Of a DNA stretch of 64,000 nt, positions 44,595 to 57,261 are shown in pieces (positions within the stretch are counted from its first letter, which is position 1; the number at the start of each line of letters is the position of its first letter). The position numbers and the translations under genes are program-made. Source of the stretch: Phytopythium helicoides (lineage: Eukaryota; Oomycota; Peronosporomycetes; Pythiales; Pythiaceae); assembly GCA_024867545.1 (NCBI GenBank), contig JANFNE010000011.1, positions 744,001 through 808,000 of the forward strand, read 5' to 3'. The notes under the pieces were generated by a model that saw only the letters and a program-made list of their open reading frames with translations, was not told where the DNA came from and ran no database searches.

Positions 44595-44725
44595 ATGGAG
44601 GTGTCGTACAACCATGTGAACTCAATCCAACCATCGCGAGTTGGGTTGATTTGGTGGCGTGATGGTATTTGGAAAAGAAGGTGCAGAAGGAGAGTTGTGT
44701 GCGCGTGGAAAAAGATGGAAAAGGC

Positions 44726-44797
44726 TGAGGGAAGAGGGGATCGAACCCCCGACCGCTGGGACTGGAATCCAGCGCTCTACCACTGAGCTATTCCCCC
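44726..44797 (-). tRNA. tRNA-Trp(CCA), unit 25
   Basis: Consensus gene. Confidence 0.8.
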
Positions 44798-45062
44798 ATT
44801 GCATATCATTCGCATCACACAAACACAACAAACCATCCAGCTACTATTCCAACACACACACAACACACACAACACACAAACAAACAAACAAACAACTACC
44901 GGACTCGACCAGGTCAGTGGGACTCGATGATCGAATGACGGAACGATGTGTGTGTGGTATGTGTGTGTTTGTGTTTGTGGTATAGTTTGTGGTTGTTGTT
45001 TGTGGTGGTGTTTGTTTGTGAGTGGTGTGTAGTATGTAGTGTTTGTGTGTGTTAGTCCGTAA

Positions 45063-45134
45063 GCCCCTATAGCTCAGTGGTAGAGCACTCGCTTCGTAAG
45101 CGAAAGGTCGGTGGTTCGATCCCGCCTGGGGGCT
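45063..45134 (+). tRNA. tRNA-Thr(CGT), unit 25
   Basis: Consensus gene. Confidence 0.94.
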
Positions 45135-45967
45135 CATCTTTTCATATTCTCACTTTTTTTCACTCACTCGCTCACACTCCCTTCCTTCCTTCTTTTCACA
45201 CAATTCGTGTGGCACACACACAACACATCACCTCACTCGGACACATTCACATCGACATACCCTTTCGCTTCTTTTCCTCTCTGACACATTCACACCCATT
45301 TATACCATCCCATTCTGTCATCACATCCACCCGATCGACCTCGCATTAGTTTGTTTGCATATGCATTAGTATGCTTGCTACTTTCACGCTACGCTGTTTC
45401 CTACTCAAACCAACACTCTTTCTTTCCATCAAGCACTTTGCTTTCCATTCCAGTACAAGAAACGGACAACCGTGTCGCCATCAACCGAGATCAACGAAAT
45501 GATGACGGTTTCTTTCGCCTGCAACGCATCGATAGTGTGCGAACTTGCTGCTCGTTTCATGCCTCATGCACACGAAGAGAAAGAAACTGGAAAAAGAAAG
45601 AAAGAAAGGACACAAAAGGACACAAATCAAATCGACAAATCGACACAGAACAGAACAAGGGACGTGATGAGGCAACTTGAATGTGGTTGTGGCGAGTGTT
45701 GGTCAGTTACGAATGTTGTGCGTGTGAAGTGAAGTATTCGTTACGTGTGTGTGTGTGTGTGTGTTTGTATGTTTGTATGTATGTGTGAGTGTTGATCATG
45801 TGGTCATTTTTATGCGTTGAAAAGTTTGTGTGATGTGGTATGATAGTGTGTTGTGTGTTGTTGTTGAGTTTGGTGTGTTGTGTGTTGGTGTGTTGGTTGT
45901 TTGATGAGGGTGTGTTGTTGCTATTTGAGGGTGTGTTGATTGTGGTGTTTGTTGCGGAATGGTGTGA

Positions 45968-46048
45968 GACAGCTTGGCCGAGTGGTTAAGGCGATAGCCT
46001 GCTAAGTTATTGGGGAAACCCGCGTGAGTTCGAATCTCACAGCTGTCG
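45968..46048 (+). tRNA. tRNA-Ser(GCT), unit 26
   Basis: Consensus gene. Confidence 0.96.
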
Positions 46049-46304
46049 ATTCTTTTCTTTCTTGGTTCTTTCCCACCACTCTCTTTTCTCATTTCCCACC
46101 CATCCCATCCGACCTCGAGCGCCATCCACACCATCTGCTGGTGTCGATGGGTCTGCGTATTTGTTTTGTTTTGTTTTGTTTTGTTGTTCTCGTCTTGTCC
46201 ATTTCCCACTTGTCTTTGCGAGGGAGCAAAGCAAAGTCGAAAGTGGTTTTGGACATGGCGTCCAAAGACGAGTATTTATAGGTGTGTGGGAGGCGGTGAA
46301 AGTA

Positions 46305-46329
46305 GGAACCACTTCGGTGGTCATCCGTA

Positions 46330-46360
<31 letters not shown>

Positions 46361-46409
46361 GGCCCCTGCGCAAGGATGACACGCATAAATCGAGAAGTAT
46401 CGCACTTTT
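46305..46409 (+). ncRNA. U6: U6 snRNA, unit 26, T4 terminator
   Basis: Gene body is consensus; the terminator has four T instead of five. TATA box 46273-46280. A noisy 400-bp patch begins here. Confidence 0.94.
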
Positions 46410-46543
46410 ATGGAGGTGTCGTACAACCATGTGACTCAATCCAACCATCGCGAGTTGGGTTGATTGGTGGCGTGATGTATTTGGAAAAGAAGGTGCGAGA
46501 AGGAGAGTTGTGTGCGCGGGTCGAAGGAAAAGATGGAAAAGGC

Positions 46544-46616
46544 TGAGGGAAGAGGGGATCGAACCCCGACCGCTGGTGACTGGGATCCAGCGCTCTACCA
46601 CTGAGCTATTCCCACC
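46544..46616 (-). tRNA. tRNA-Trp(CCA), unit 26, damaged
   Basis: On +: one C lost in the T stem, a T inserted and A to G in the anticodon arm ('ctggtgactgggatcc'), and an A inserted in the acceptor ('ttcccacc'). Confidence 0.65.
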
Positions 46617-46884
46617 ATTGCAGTATCATTTCGCATCACACAAACACAACAAACCATCCAGCGACTATTCCAACACTCTCACAACACACACAACCACAAA
46701 CAAACAAACAAACAACTACCGGACTCGACCAGGTCAGGGGGACCGATGATCGAATGACGGAACGATGTGTGTGTGGTATGGTTTTGTGTTTGTGTGGTCG
46801 GTATAGGTTTGTGGTTGTTGTTTGTGGTGGTGTTTGTTTGTGAGTGGTGTGTAGTATGTAGTGTTTGTGTGTGTTAGTCCGTAA

Positions 46885-46956
46885 GCCCCTATAGCTCAGT
46901 GGTAGAGCACTCGCTTCGTAAGCGAAAGGTCGGTGGTTCGATCCCGCCTGGGGGCT
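46885..46956 (+). tRNA. tRNA-Thr(CGT), unit 26
   Basis: Consensus gene; clean sequence resumes just upstream. Confidence 0.94.
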
Positions 46957-47793
46957 CATCTTTTCATATTCTCACTTTTTTTCACTCACTCGCTCACACT
47001 CCCTTCCTTCCTTCTTTTCACACAATTCGTGTGGCACACACACAACACATCACCTCACTCGGACACATTCACATCGACATACCCTTTCGCTTCTTTTCCT
47101 CTCTGACACATTCACACCCATTTATACCATCCCATTCTGTCATCACATCCACCCGATCGACCTCGCATTAGTTTGTTTGCATATGCATTAGTATGCTTGC
47201 TACTTTCACGCTACGCTGTTTCCTACTCAAACCAACACTCTTTCTTTCCATCAAGCACTTTGCTTTCCATTCCAGTACAAGAAACGGACAACCGTGTCGC
47301 CATCAACCGAGATCAACGAAATGATGACGGTTTCTTTCGCCTGCAACGCATCGATAGTGTGCGAACTTGCTGCTCGTTTCATGCCTCATGCACACGAAGA
47401 GAAAGAAACTGGAAAAAGAAAGAAAGAAAGGACACAAAAGGACACAAATCAAATCGACAAATCGACACAGAACAGAACAAGGGACGTGATGAGGCAACTT
47501 GAATGTGGTTGTGGCGAGTGTTGGTCAGTTACGAATGTTGTGCGTGTGAAGTGAAGTATTCGTTACGTGTGTGTGTGTGTGTGTTTGTGTTTGTATGTTT
47601 GTATGTATGTGTGAGTGTTGATCATGTGGTCATTTTTATGCGTTGAAAAGTTTGTGTGATGTGGTATGATAGTGTGTTGTGTGTTGTTGTTGAGTTTGGT
47701 GTGTTGTGTGTTGGTGTGTTGGTTGTTTGATGAGGGTGTGTTGTTGCTATTTGAGGGTGTGTTGATTGTGGTGTTTGTTGCGGAATGGTGTGA

Positions 47794-47874
47794 GACAGCT
47801 TGGCCGAGTGGTTAAGGCGATAGCCTGCTAAGTTATTGGGGAAACCCGCGTGAGTTCGAATCTCACAGCTGTCG
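47794..47874 (+). tRNA. tRNA-Ser(GCT), unit 27
   Basis: Consensus gene. Confidence 0.96.
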
Positions 47875-48130
47875 ATTCTTTTCTTTCTTGGTTCTTTCCC
47901 ACCACTCTCTTTTCTCATTTCCCACCCATCCCATCCGACCTCGAGCGCCATCCACACCATCTGCTGGTGTCGATGGGTCTGCGTATTTGTTTTGTTTTGT
48001 TTTGTTTTGTTGTTCTCGTCTTGTCCATTTCCCACTTGTCTTTGCGAGGGAGCAAAGCAAAGTCGAAAGTGGTTTTGGACATGGCGTCCAAAGACGAGTA
48101 TTTATAGGTGTGTGGGAGGCGGTGAAAGTA

Positions 48131-48155
48131 GGAACCACTTCGGTGGTCATCCGTA

Positions 48156-48186
<31 letters not shown>

Positions 48187-48236
48187 GGCCCCTGCGCAAG
48201 GATGACACGCATAAATCGAGAAGTATCGCACTTTTT
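48131..48236 (+). ncRNA. U6: U6 snRNA, unit 27
   Basis: Consensus gene; TATA box 48099-48106. Confidence 0.95.
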
Positions 48237-48367
48237 ATGGAGGTGTCGTACAACCATGTGAACTCAATCCAACCATCGCGAGTTGGGTTGATTTGGTGGC
48301 GTGATGGTATTTGGAAAAGAAGGTGCAGAAGGAGAGTTGTGTGCGCGTGGAAAAAGATGGAAAAGGC

Positions 48368-48439
48368 TGAGGGAAGAGGGGATCGAACCCCCGACCGCTG
48401 GGACTGGAATCCAGCGCTCTACCACTGAGCTATTCCCCC
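48368..48439 (-). tRNA. tRNA-Trp(CCA), unit 27
   Basis: Consensus gene. Confidence 0.8.
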
Positions 48440-48704
48440 ATTGCATATCATTCGCATCACACAAACACAACAAACCATCCAGCTACTATTCCAACACACA
48501 CACAACACACACAACACACAAACAAACAAACAAACAACTACCGGACTCGACCAGGTCAGTGGGACTCGATGATCGAATGACGGAACGATGTGTGTGTGGT
48601 ATGTGTGTGTTTGTGTTTGTGGTATAGTTTGTGGTTGTTGTTTGTGGTGGTGTTTGTTTGTGAGTGGTGTGTAGTATGTAGTGTTTGTGTGTGTTAGTCC
48701 GTAA

Positions 48705-48776
48705 GCCCCTATAGCTCAGTGGTAGAGCACTCGCTTCGTAAGCGAAAGGTCGGTGGTTCGATCCCGCCTGGGGGCT
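48705..48776 (+). tRNA. tRNA-Thr(CGT), unit 27
   Basis: Consensus gene. Confidence 0.94.
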
Positions 48777-49610
48777 CATCTTTTCATATTCTCACTTTTT
48801 TTCACTCACTCGCTCACACTCCCTTCCTTCCTTCTTTTCACACAATTCGTGTGGCACACACACAACACATCACCTCACTCGGACACATTCACATCGACAT
48901 ACCCTTTCGCTTCTTTTCCTCTCTGACACATTCACACCCATTTATACCATCCCATTCTGTCATCACATCCACCCGATCGACCTCGCATTAGTTTGTTTGC
49001 ATATGCATTAGTATGCTTGCTACTTTCACGCTACGCTGTTTCCTACTCAAACCAACACTCTTTCTTTCCATCAAGCACTTTGCTTTCCATTCCAGTACAA
49101 GAAACGGACAACCGTGTCGCCATCAACCGAGATCAACGAATGATGACGGTTTCTTTCGCCTGCAACGCATCGATAGTGTGCGAACTTGCTGCTCGTTTCA
49201 TGCCTCATGCACACGAAGAGAAAGAAACTGGAAAAAGAAAGAAAGAAAGGACACAAAAGGAGCACAAATCAAATCGACAAATCGACACAGAACAGAACAA
49301 GGGACGTGATGAGGCAACTTGAATGTGGTTGTGGCGAGTGTTGGTCAGTTTACGAATGTTGTGCGTGTGAAGTGAAGTATTCGTTACGTGTGTGTGTGTT
49401 TGTGTTTGTATGTTTGTATGTATGTGTGAGTGTTGATCATGTGGTCATTTTATGCGTATGAAAAGTTTGTGTGATGTGGTATGATAGTGTGTTGTGTGTT
49501 GTTGTTGAGTTTGGTGTGTTGTGTGTTGGTGTGTTTGGTTGTTTGATGAGGGTGTGTTGTTGCTATTTGAGGGTGTGTTGATTGTGGTGTTTGTTGCGGG
49601 AATGGTGTGA

Positions 49611-49687
49611 GACAGCTTGGCCGAGTGGTTAAGGCGATAGCTAAGTTATTGGGGAAACCCGCGTGAGTTCGTATCTCACTGCTGTCG
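49611..49687 (+). pseudogene. tRNA-Ser copy, unit 28, anticodon arm deleted
   Basis: 77 nt: four bases ('cctg') are missing, leaving 'gatagctaagttatt', so the anticodon stem-loop cannot form. There is also A to T in the T arm ('ttcgtatctcac') and in the 3' acceptor strand ('cactgctg'). The nearby spacer is noisy, so this may be an assembly artefact. Confidence 0.65.
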
Positions 49688-49946
49688 ATTCTTTTCTTTC
49701 TTGTTCTTTCCCACCACTCTCTTTTCTCATTTCCCACCCTCCCATCCGACCTCGAGCGCCATCCACACCATCTGCTGGTGTCGATGGGTCTGCGTATTTG
49801 TTTTGTTTTTGTTTTGTTTTGTTGTTCTCCTCATTGTCCATTTCCCACTTGTCTTTGCGAGGGAGCAAAGCAAAGTCGAGAAGTGGTTTTGGACATGGCG
49901 TCCAATAGACGAGTATTTATAGTGTGTGTGGGAGGCGGTGAAAGTA

Positions 49947-49971
49947 GGAACCACTTCGGTGGTCATCCGTA

Positions 49972-50002
<31 letters not shown>

Positions 50003-50052
50003 GGCCCCTGCGCAAGGATGACACGCATAAATCGAGAAGTATCGCACTTTTT
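49947..50052 (+). ncRNA. U6: U6 snRNA, unit 28
   Basis: Gene body is consensus. TATA box 49914-49921, with a linker one base longer. The upstream palindrome is interrupted ('gtccaatag'). Confidence 0.94.
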
Positions 50053-50184
50053 ATGGAGGTGTCCGTACAACCATGTGAACTCAATCCAACCATCGCGAGT
50101 TGGGTTGATTTGGTGGCGTGATGGTATTTGGAAAAGAAGGTGCAGAAGGAGAGTTGTGTGCGCGTGGAAAAAGATGGAAAAGGC

Positions 50185-50256
50185 TGAGGGAAGAGGGGAT
50201 CGAACCCCCGACCGCTGGGACTGGAATCCAGCGCTCTACCACTGAGCTATTCCCCC
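50185..50256 (-). tRNA. tRNA-Trp(CCA), unit 28
   Basis: Consensus gene. Confidence 0.8.
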
Positions 50257-50521
50257 ATTGCATATCATTCGCATCACACAAACACAACAAACCATCCAGC
50301 TACTATTCCAACACACACACAACACACACAACACACAAACAAACAAACAAACAACTACCGGACTCGACCAGGTCAGTGGGACTCGATGATCGAATGACGG
50401 AACGATGTGTGTGTGGTATGTGTGTGTTTGTGTTTGTGGTATAGTTTGTGGTTGTTGTTTGTGGTGGTGTTTGTTTGTGAGTGGTGTGTAGTATGTAGTG
50501 TTTGTGTGTGTTAGTCCGTAA

Positions 50522-50593
50522 GCCCCTATAGCTCAGTGGTAGAGCACTCGCTTCGTAAGCGAAAGGTCGGTGGTTCGATCCCGCCTGGGGGCT
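50522..50593 (+). tRNA. tRNA-Thr(CGT), unit 28
   Basis: Consensus gene. Confidence 0.94.
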
Positions 50594-51430
50594 CATCTTT
50601 TCATATTCTCACTTTTTTTCACTCACTCGCTCACACTCCCTTCCTTCTTTTCACACAATTCGTGTGGCACACACACAACTCATCACCTCACTCGGACACA
50701 TTCACATCGACATACCCTTTCGCTTCTTTGCCTCTCTGACACATTCACACCCATGTTATACATCCCATTCTTGTCATCACAGTCCACCCGATCGACCTCG
50801 CATTAGTTGTTTGCATATGCATTAGTATGCTTGCTACTTTCACGCTACGCTCGTCTTCCTACTCAAACCAACACTCTTCTTTCCATCAAGCACTTTGCTT
50901 TCCATTCCAGTACAAGGAAACGGACAACCGTGGTCGCAATCAACCGAGATCAACGAAATGATGACGGTTCTTTCGCCTGCAACGCATCGATAGTGTGCGA
51001 CACTTGCTGCTCGTTTCATGCCTCAAGCACACGAAGAGAAAGAAACTGGAAAAAGAAAGAAAGAAAGGACACAAAAGGACACAAATCAAATCGACAAATC
51101 GACACAGAACAGAACAAGGGACGTGATGAGGCAACTTGAATGTGGTTGTGGCGAGTGTTGGTCAGTTACGAATGTTGTGCGTGTGAAGTGAAGTATTCGT
51201 TACGTGTGTGTGTGTGTGTGTTTGTGTTTGTATGTTTGTATGTATGTGTGAGTGTTGATCATGTGGTCATTTTTATGCGTTGAAAAGTTTGTGTGATGTG
51301 GTATGATAGTGTGTTGTGTGTTGTTGTTGAGTTTGGTGTGTTGTGTGTTGGTGTGTTGGTTGTTTGATGAGGGTGTGTTGTTGCTATTTGAGGGTGTGTT
51401 GATTGTGGTGTTTGTTGCGGAATGGTGTGA

Positions 51431-51511
51431 GACAGCTTGGCCGAGTGGTTAAGGCGATAGCCTGCTAAGTTATTGGGGAAACCCGCGTGAGTTCGAATCT
51501 CACAGCTGTCG
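51431..51511 (+). tRNA. tRNA-Ser(GCT), unit 29
   Basis: Consensus gene. Confidence 0.96.
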
Positions 51512-51767
51512 ATTCTTTTCTTTCTTGGTTCTTTCCCACCACTCTCTTTTCTCATTTCCCACCCATCCCATCCGACCTCGAGCGCCATCCACACCATCTG
51601 CTGGTGTCGATGGGTCTGCGTATTTGTTTTGTTTTGTTTTGTTTTGTTGTTCTCGTCTTGTCCATTTCCCACTTGTCTTTGCGAGGGAGCAAAGCAAAGT
51701 CGAAAGTGGTTTTGGACATGGCGTCCAAAGACGAGTATTTATAGGTGTGTGGGAGGCGGTGAAAGTA

Positions 51768-51792
51768 GGAACCACTTCGGTGGTCATCCGTA

Positions 51793-51823
<31 letters not shown>

Positions 51824-51873
51824 GGCCCCTGCGCAAGGATGACACGCATAAATCGAGAAGTATCGCACTTTTT
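51768..51873 (+). ncRNA. U6: U6 snRNA, unit 29
   Basis: Consensus gene; TATA box 51736-51743. Confidence 0.95.
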
Positions 51874-52004
51874 ATGGAGGTGTCGTACAACCATGTGAAC
51901 TCAATCCAACCATCGCGAGTTGGGTTGATTTGGTGGCGTGATGGTATTTGGAAAAGAAGGTGCAGAAGGAGAGTTGTGTGCGCGTGGAAAAAGATGGAAA
52001 AGGC

Positions 52005-52076
52005 TGAGGGAAGAGGGGATCGAACCCCCGACCGCTGGGACTGGAATCCAGCGCTCTACCACTGAGCTATTCCCCC
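52005..52076 (-). tRNA. tRNA-Trp(CCA), unit 29
   Basis: Consensus gene. Confidence 0.8.
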
Positions 52077-52341
52077 ATTGCATATCATTCGCATCACACA
52101 AACACAACAAACCATCCAGCTACTATTCCAACACACACACAACACACACAACACACAAACAAACAAACAAACAACTACCGGACTCGACCAGGTCAGTGGG
52201 ACTCGATGATCGAATGACGGAACGATGTGTGTGTGGTATGTGTGTGTTTGTGTTTGTGGTATAGTTTGTGGTTGTTGTTTGTGGTGGTGTTTGTTTGTGA
52301 GTGGTGTGTAGTATGTAGTGTTTGTGTGTGTTAGTCCGTAA

Positions 52342-52413
52342 GCCCCTATAGCTCAGTGGTAGAGCACTCGCTTCGTAAGCGAAAGGTCGGTGGTTCGATC
52401 CCGCCTGGGGGCT
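52342..52413 (+). tRNA. tRNA-Thr(CGT), unit 29
   Basis: Consensus gene. The following spacer carries 'cactcattc' (shared with units 2 and 34) and a deletion of about 24 bp near 53120-53140. Confidence 0.94.
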
Positions 52414-53224
52414 CATCTTTTCATATTCTCACTTTTTTTCACTCACTCGCTCACACTCCCTTCCTTCCTTCTTTTCACACAATTCGTGTGGCACACACAC
52501 AACACATCACCTCACTCGGACACATTCACATCGACATACCCTTTCGCTTCTTTTCCTCTCTGACACATTCACACCCATTTATACCATCCCATTCTGTCAT
52601 CACATCCACCCGATCGACCTCGCATTAGTTTGTTTGCATATGCATTAGTATGCTTGCTACTTTCACGCTACGCTGTTTCCTACTCAAACCAACACTCATT
52701 CTTTCCATCAAGCACTTTGCTTTCCATTCCAGTACAAGAAACGGACAACCGTGTCGCCATCAACCGAGATCAACGAAATGATGACGGTTTCTTTCGCCTG
52801 CAACGCATCGATAGTGTGCGAACTTGCTGCTCGTTTCATGCCTCATGCACACGAAGAGAAAGAAACTGGAAAAAGAAAGAAAGAAAGGACACAAAAGGAC
52901 ACAAATCAAATCGACAAATCGACACAGAACAGAACAAGGGACGTGATGAGGCAACTTGAATGTGGTTGTGGCGAGTGTTGGTCAGTTACGAATGTTGTGC
53001 GTGTGAAGTGAAGTATTCGTTACGTGTGTGTGTGTGTGTGTTTGTGTTTGTATGTTTGTATGTATGTGTGAGTGTTGATCATGTGGTCATTTTTATGCGT
53101 TGAAAAGTTTGTGTGATGTGGTGTAGTGTGTGTGTTGTGTGTTGGTGTGTTGGTTGTTTGATGAGGGTGTGTTGTTGCTATTTGAGGGTGTGTTGATTGT
53201 GGTGTTTGTTGCGGAATGGTGTGA

Positions 53225-53305
53225 GACAGCTTGGCCGAGTGGTTAAGGCGATAGCCTGCTAAGTTATTGGGGAAACCCGCGTGAGTTCGAATCTCACAGC
53301 TGTCG
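53225..53305 (+). tRNA. tRNA-Ser(GCT), unit 30
   Basis: Consensus gene. Confidence 0.96.
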
Positions 53306-53561
53306 ATTCTTTTCTTTCTTGGTTCTTTCCCACCACTCTCTTTTCTCATTTCCCACCCATCCCATCCGACCTCGAGCGCCATCCACACCATCTGCTGGTG
53401 TCGATGGGTCTGCGTATTTGTTTTGTTTTGTTTTGTTTTGTTGTTCTCGTCTTGTCCATTTCCCACTTGTCTTTGCGAGGGAGCAAAGCAAAGTCGAAAG
53501 TGGTTTTGGACATGGCGTCCAAAGACGAGTATTTATAGGTGTGTGGGAGGCGGTGAAAGTA

Positions 53562-53586
53562 GGAACCACTTCGGTGGTCATCCGTA

Positions 53587-53617
<31 letters not shown>

Positions 53618-53667
53618 GGCCCCTGCGCAAGGATGACACGCATAAATCGAGAAGTATCGCACTTTTT
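53562..53667 (+). ncRNA. U6: U6 snRNA, unit 30
   Basis: Consensus gene; TATA box 53530-53537. Confidence 0.95.
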
Positions 53668-53798
53668 ATGGAGGTGTCGTACAACCATGTGAACTCAATC
53701 CAACCATCGCGAGTTGGGTTGATTTGGTGGCGTGATGGTATTTGGAAAAGAAGGTGCAGAAGGAGAGTTGTGTGCGCGTGGAAAAAGATGGAAAAGGC

Positions 53799-53870
53799 TG
53801 AGGGAAGAGGGGATCGAACCCCCGACCGCTGGGACTGGAATCCAGCGCTCTACCACTGAGCTATTCCCCC
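53799..53870 (-). tRNA. tRNA-Trp(CCA), unit 30
   Basis: Consensus gene. Confidence 0.8.
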
Positions 53871-54135
53871 ATTGCATATCATTCGCATCACACAAACACA
53901 ACAAACCATCCAGCTACTATTCCAACACACACACAACACACACAACACACAAACAAACAAACAAACAACTACCGGACTCGACCAGGTCAGTGGGACTCGA
54001 TGATCGAATGACGGAACGATGTGTGTGTGGTATGTGTGTGTTTGTGTTTGTGGTATAGTTTGTGGTTGTTGTTTGTGGTGGTGTTTGTTTGTGAGTGGTG
54101 TGTAGTATGTAGTGTTTGTGTGTGTTAGTCCGTAA

Positions 54136-54207
54136 GCCCCTATAGCTCAGTGGTAGAGCACTCGCTTCGTAAGCGAAAGGTCGGTGGTTCGATCCCGCCT
54201 GGGGGCT
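54136..54207 (+). tRNA. tRNA-Thr(CGT), unit 30
   Basis: Consensus gene. Confidence 0.94.
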
Positions 54208-55046
54208 CATCTTTTCATATTCTCACTTTTTTTCACTCACTCGCTCACACTCCCTTCCTTCCTTCTTTTCACACAATTCGTGTGGCACACACACAACACA
54301 TCACCTCACTCGGACACATTCACATCGACATACCCTTTCGCTTCTTTTCCTCTCTGACACATTCACACCCATTTATACCATCCCATTCTGTCATCACATC
54401 CACCCGATCGACCTCGCATTAGTTTGTTTGCATATGCATTAGTATGCTTGCTACTTTCACGCTACGCTGTTTCCTACTCAAACCAACACTCTTTCTTTCC
54501 ATCAAGCACTTTGCTTTCCATTCCAGTACAAGAAACGGACAACCGTGTCGCCATCAACCGAGATCAACGAAATGATGACGGTTTCTTTCGCCTGCAACGC
54601 ATCGATAGTGTGCGAACTTGCTGCTCGTTTCATGCCTCATGCACACGAAGAGAAAGAAACTGGAAAAAGAAAGAAAGAAAGGACACAAAAGGACACAAAT
54701 CAAATCGACAAATCGACACAGAACAGAACAAGGGACGTGATGAGGCAACTTGAATGTGGTTGTGGCGAGTGTTGGTCAGTTACGAATGTTGTGCGTGTGA
54801 AGTGAAGTATTCGTTACGTGTGTGTGTGTGTGTGTTTGTGTTTGTATGTTTGTATGTATGTGTGAGTGTTGATCATGTGGTCATTTTTATGCGTTGAAAA
54901 GTTTGTGTGATGTGGTATGATAGTGTGTTGTGTGTTGTTGTTGAGTTTGGTGTGTTGTGTGTGTGGTGGTGTTGGTTGTTTGATGAGGGTGTGTTGTTGC
55001 TATTTGAGGGTGTGTTGATTGTGGTGTTTGTTGCGGAATGGTGTGA

Positions 55047-55127
55047 GACAGCTTGGCCGAGTGGTTAAGGCGATAGCCTGCTAAGTTATTGGGGAAACCC
55101 GCGTGAGTTCGAATCTCACAGCTGTCG
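55047..55127 (+). tRNA. tRNA-Ser(GCT), unit 31
   Basis: Consensus gene. Confidence 0.96.
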
Positions 55128-55383
55128 ATTCTTTTCTTTCTTGGTTCTTTCCCACCACTCTCTTTTCTCATTTCCCACCCATCCCATCCGACCTCGAGCG
55201 CCATCCACACCATCTGCTGGTGTCGATGGGTCTGCGTATTTGTTTTGTTTTGTTTTGTTTTGTTGTTCTCGTCTTGTCCATTTCCCACTTGTCTTTGCGA
55301 GGGAGCAAAGCAAAGTCGAAAGTGGTTTTGGACATGGCGTCCAAAGACGAGTATTTATAGGTGTGTGGGAGGCGGTGAAAGTA

Positions 55384-55408
55384 GGAACCACTTCGGTGGT
55401 CATCCGTA

Positions 55409-55439
<31 letters not shown>

Positions 55440-55489
55440 GGCCCCTGCGCAAGGATGACACGCATAAATCGAGAAGTATCGCACTTTTT
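55384..55489 (+). ncRNA. U6: U6 snRNA, unit 31
   Basis: Consensus gene; TATA box 55352-55359. Confidence 0.95.
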
Positions 55490-55620
55490 ATGGAGGTGTC
55501 GTACAACCATGTGAACTCAATCCAACCATCGCGAGTTGGGTTGATTTGGTGGCGTGATGGTATTTGGAAAAGAAGGTGCAGAAGGAGAGTTGTGTGCGCG
55601 TGGAAAAAGATGGAAAAGGC

Positions 55621-55692
55621 TGAGGGAAGAGGGGATCGAACCCCCGACCGCTGGGACTGGAATCCAGCGCTCTACCACTGAGCTATTCCCCC
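55621..55692 (-). tRNA. tRNA-Trp(CCA), unit 31
   Basis: Consensus gene. Confidence 0.8.
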
Positions 55693-55959
55693 ATTGCATA
55701 TCATTCGCATCACACAAACACAACAAACCATCCAGCTACTATTCCAACACACACACAACACACACAACACACAAACAAACAAACAAACAACTACCGGACT
55801 CGACCAGGTCAGTGGGACTCGATGATCGAATGACGGAACGATGTGTGTGTGGTATGTGTGTGTTTGTGTTTGTGGTATAGTTTTGTGGTTGTTGTTTGTG
55901 GTGGTGTTTGTTTGTGAGTGGTGTGTAGTATGTAGTGTTTGTGTGTGTTTAGTCCGTAA

Positions 55960-56031
55960 GCCCCTATAGCTCAGTGGTAGAGCACTCGCTTCGTAAGCGA
56001 AAGGTCGGTGGTTCGATCCCGCCTGGGGGCT
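55960..56031 (+). tRNA. tRNA-Thr(CGT), unit 31
   Basis: Consensus gene; the divergent spacer is two bases longer (extra T at two T runs). Confidence 0.94.
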
Positions 56032-56868
56032 CATCTTTTCATATTCTCACTTTTTTTCACTCACTCGCTCACACTCCCTTCCTTCCTTCTTTTCACACAA
56101 TTCGTGTGGCACACACACAACACATCACCTCACTCGGACACATTCACATCGACATACCCTTTCGCTTCTTTTCCTCTCTGACACATTCACACCCATTTAT
56201 ACCATCCCATTCTGTCATCACATCCACCCGATCGACCTCGCATTAGTTTGTTTGCATATGCATTAGTATGCTTGCTACTTTCACGCTACGCTGTTTCCTA
56301 CTCAAACCAACACTCTTTCTTTCCATCAAGCACTTTGCTTTCCATTCCAGTACAAGAAACGGACAACCGTGTCGCCATCAACCGAGATCAACGAAATGAT
56401 GACGGTTTCTTTCGCCTGCAACGCATCGATAGTGTGCGAACTTGCTGCTCGTTTCATGCCTCATGCACACGAAGAGAAAGAAACTGGAAAAAGAAAGAAA
56501 GAAAGGACACAAAAGGACACAAATCAAATCGACAAATCGACACAGAACAGAACAAGGGACGTGATGAGGCAACTTGAATGTGGTTGTGGCGAGTGTTGGT
56601 CAGTTACGAATGTTGTGCGTGTGAAGTGAAGTATTCGTTACGTGTGTGTGTGTGTGTGTTTGTGTTTGTATGTTTGTATGTATGTGTGAGTGTTGATCAT
56701 GTGGTCATTTTTATGCGTTGAAAAGTTTGTGTGATGTGGTATGATAGTGTGTTGTGTGTTGTTGTTGAGTTTGGTGTGTTGTGTGTTGGTGTGTTGGTTG
56801 TTTGATGAGGGTGTGTTGTTGCTATTTGAGGGTGTGTTGATTGTGGTGTTTGTTGCGGAATGGTGTGA

Positions 56869-56949
56869 GACAGCTTGGCCGAGTGGTTAAGGCGATAGCC
56901 TGCTAAGTTATTGGGGAAACCCGCGTGAGTTCGAATCTCACAGCTGTCG
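56869..56949 (+). tRNA. tRNA-Ser(GCT), unit 32
   Basis: Consensus gene. Confidence 0.96.
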
Positions 56950-57205
56950 ATTCTTTTCTTTCTTGGTTCTTTCCCACCACTCTCTTTTCTCATTTCCCAC
57001 CCATCCCATCCGACCTCGAGCGCCATCCACACCATCTGCTGGTGTCGATGGGTCTGCGTATTTGTTTTGTTTTGTTTTGTTTTGTTGTTCTCGTCTTGTC
57101 CATTTCCCACTTGTCTTTGCGAGGGAGCAAAGCAAAGTCGAAAGTGGTTTTGGACATGGCGTCCAAAGACGAGTATTTATAGGTGTGTGGGAGGCGGTGA
57201 AAGTA

Positions 57206-57230
57206 GGAACCACTTCGGTGGTCATCCGTA

Positions 57231-57261
<31 letters not shown>

